A stretch of 64,000 nucleotides of DNA, taken from Paralvinella palmiformis. Its lineage: Eukaryota; Annelida; Polychaeta; Terebellida; Alvinellidae. Positions 42,805 through 64,000 of the stretch are shown here, piece after piece. The stretch's first letter is position 1, and each line of letters starts with the position of its first letter. The stretch is from NCBI GenBank assembly GCA_025642065.1, contig JAODUP010000457.1, forward strand, positions 167,001 through 231,000, in the 5' to 3' direction. The translations under genes were made by a program, and so were the position numbers. The notes beneath the pieces are model-generated. The model was given only the letters and a program-made list of their open reading frames with translations, was not told the origin of the DNA and made no database searches.

Positions 42805-42814
42805 TTATAAAAAG

Positions 42815-64000
<21,186 letters not shown>

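Larger units (their letters stand above)
42657..42814 (+). promoter_or_regulatory. myosin V promoter and 5' leader (predicted)
   Basis: Immediately upstream of the myosin V start codon lie an ETS-type ACTTCCGGG (42,657-42,665), the palindrome TCTCGCGAGA (42,670-42,679, a known animal core-promoter element) and a YY1-like AATATGGCC (42,699-42,707). This is the most CpG-dense stretch nearby and has no TATA box, as in TATA-less housekeeping promoters. The palindrome can act in both directions. Two short upstream ORFs follow (42,701-42,736 and 42,763-42,804). Confidence 0.6.

Overview
This is a eukaryotic nuclear window: AT-rich, intron-rich, full of TA, GT and GA microsatellites and of degraded interspersed repeats. 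No prokaryotic operon, ribosome-binding site or CRISPR structure is present. Three conserved animal genes can be assembled exon by exon with canonical GT/AG boundaries and continuous reading frames. The gene content, compact exons and TE types (tRNA-derived SINEs, CR1-like LINEs, hAT and pogo relics) point to an invertebrate metazoan, most likely a lophotrochozoan such as a mollusc. The taxon is inference; the genes are not.

Layout. (1) About 1-23,100 (+): a stathmin gene. A promoter-like cluster (CCAAT, ETS, perfect E2F site) and possible non-coding first exon lie at 2.1-2.2 kb, the start codon is in a short exon at 10.5 kb, five further coding exons lie at 18.6-21.6 kb, and a poly(A) signal with a GU-rich tract lies at 23.1 kb. 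(2) 26,931-37,813 (-): a complete cyclin H gene in nine coding exons, tail-to-tail with stathmin. (3) 42,815 to the right edge (+): the first fourteen coding exons (469 codons, through switch II of the motor head) of a class V myosin, head-to-head with cyclin H; the gene continues beyond the window.

Introns and intergenic DNA hold eight same-strand copies of one tRNA-derived SINE, at least two other tRNA-like SINE families, a CR1-like LINE (two copies), a second LINE-tail family, two hAT elements with terminal inverted repeats and near-matching 8-bp target duplications, a pogo/Tigger transposase relic, several MITE-like families, 16-bp and 19-bp minisatellites and several near-perfect palindromes.

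The genes are not a functional cluster. Stathmin binds tubulin, cyclin H is the regulatory subunit of the CDK-activating kinase/TFIIH, and myosin V is an actin cargo motor. I found no wholly new system. The best leads are: a stathmin with three exon-encoded helical repeats instead of the two of human stathmin; an in-frame 12-nt candidate microexon in myosin V; a cyclin H donor that overlaps an apparent stop codon, so that intron retention would change the C-terminus; and a myosin V promoter with a TCTCGCGAGA palindrome followed by two small upstream ORFs.
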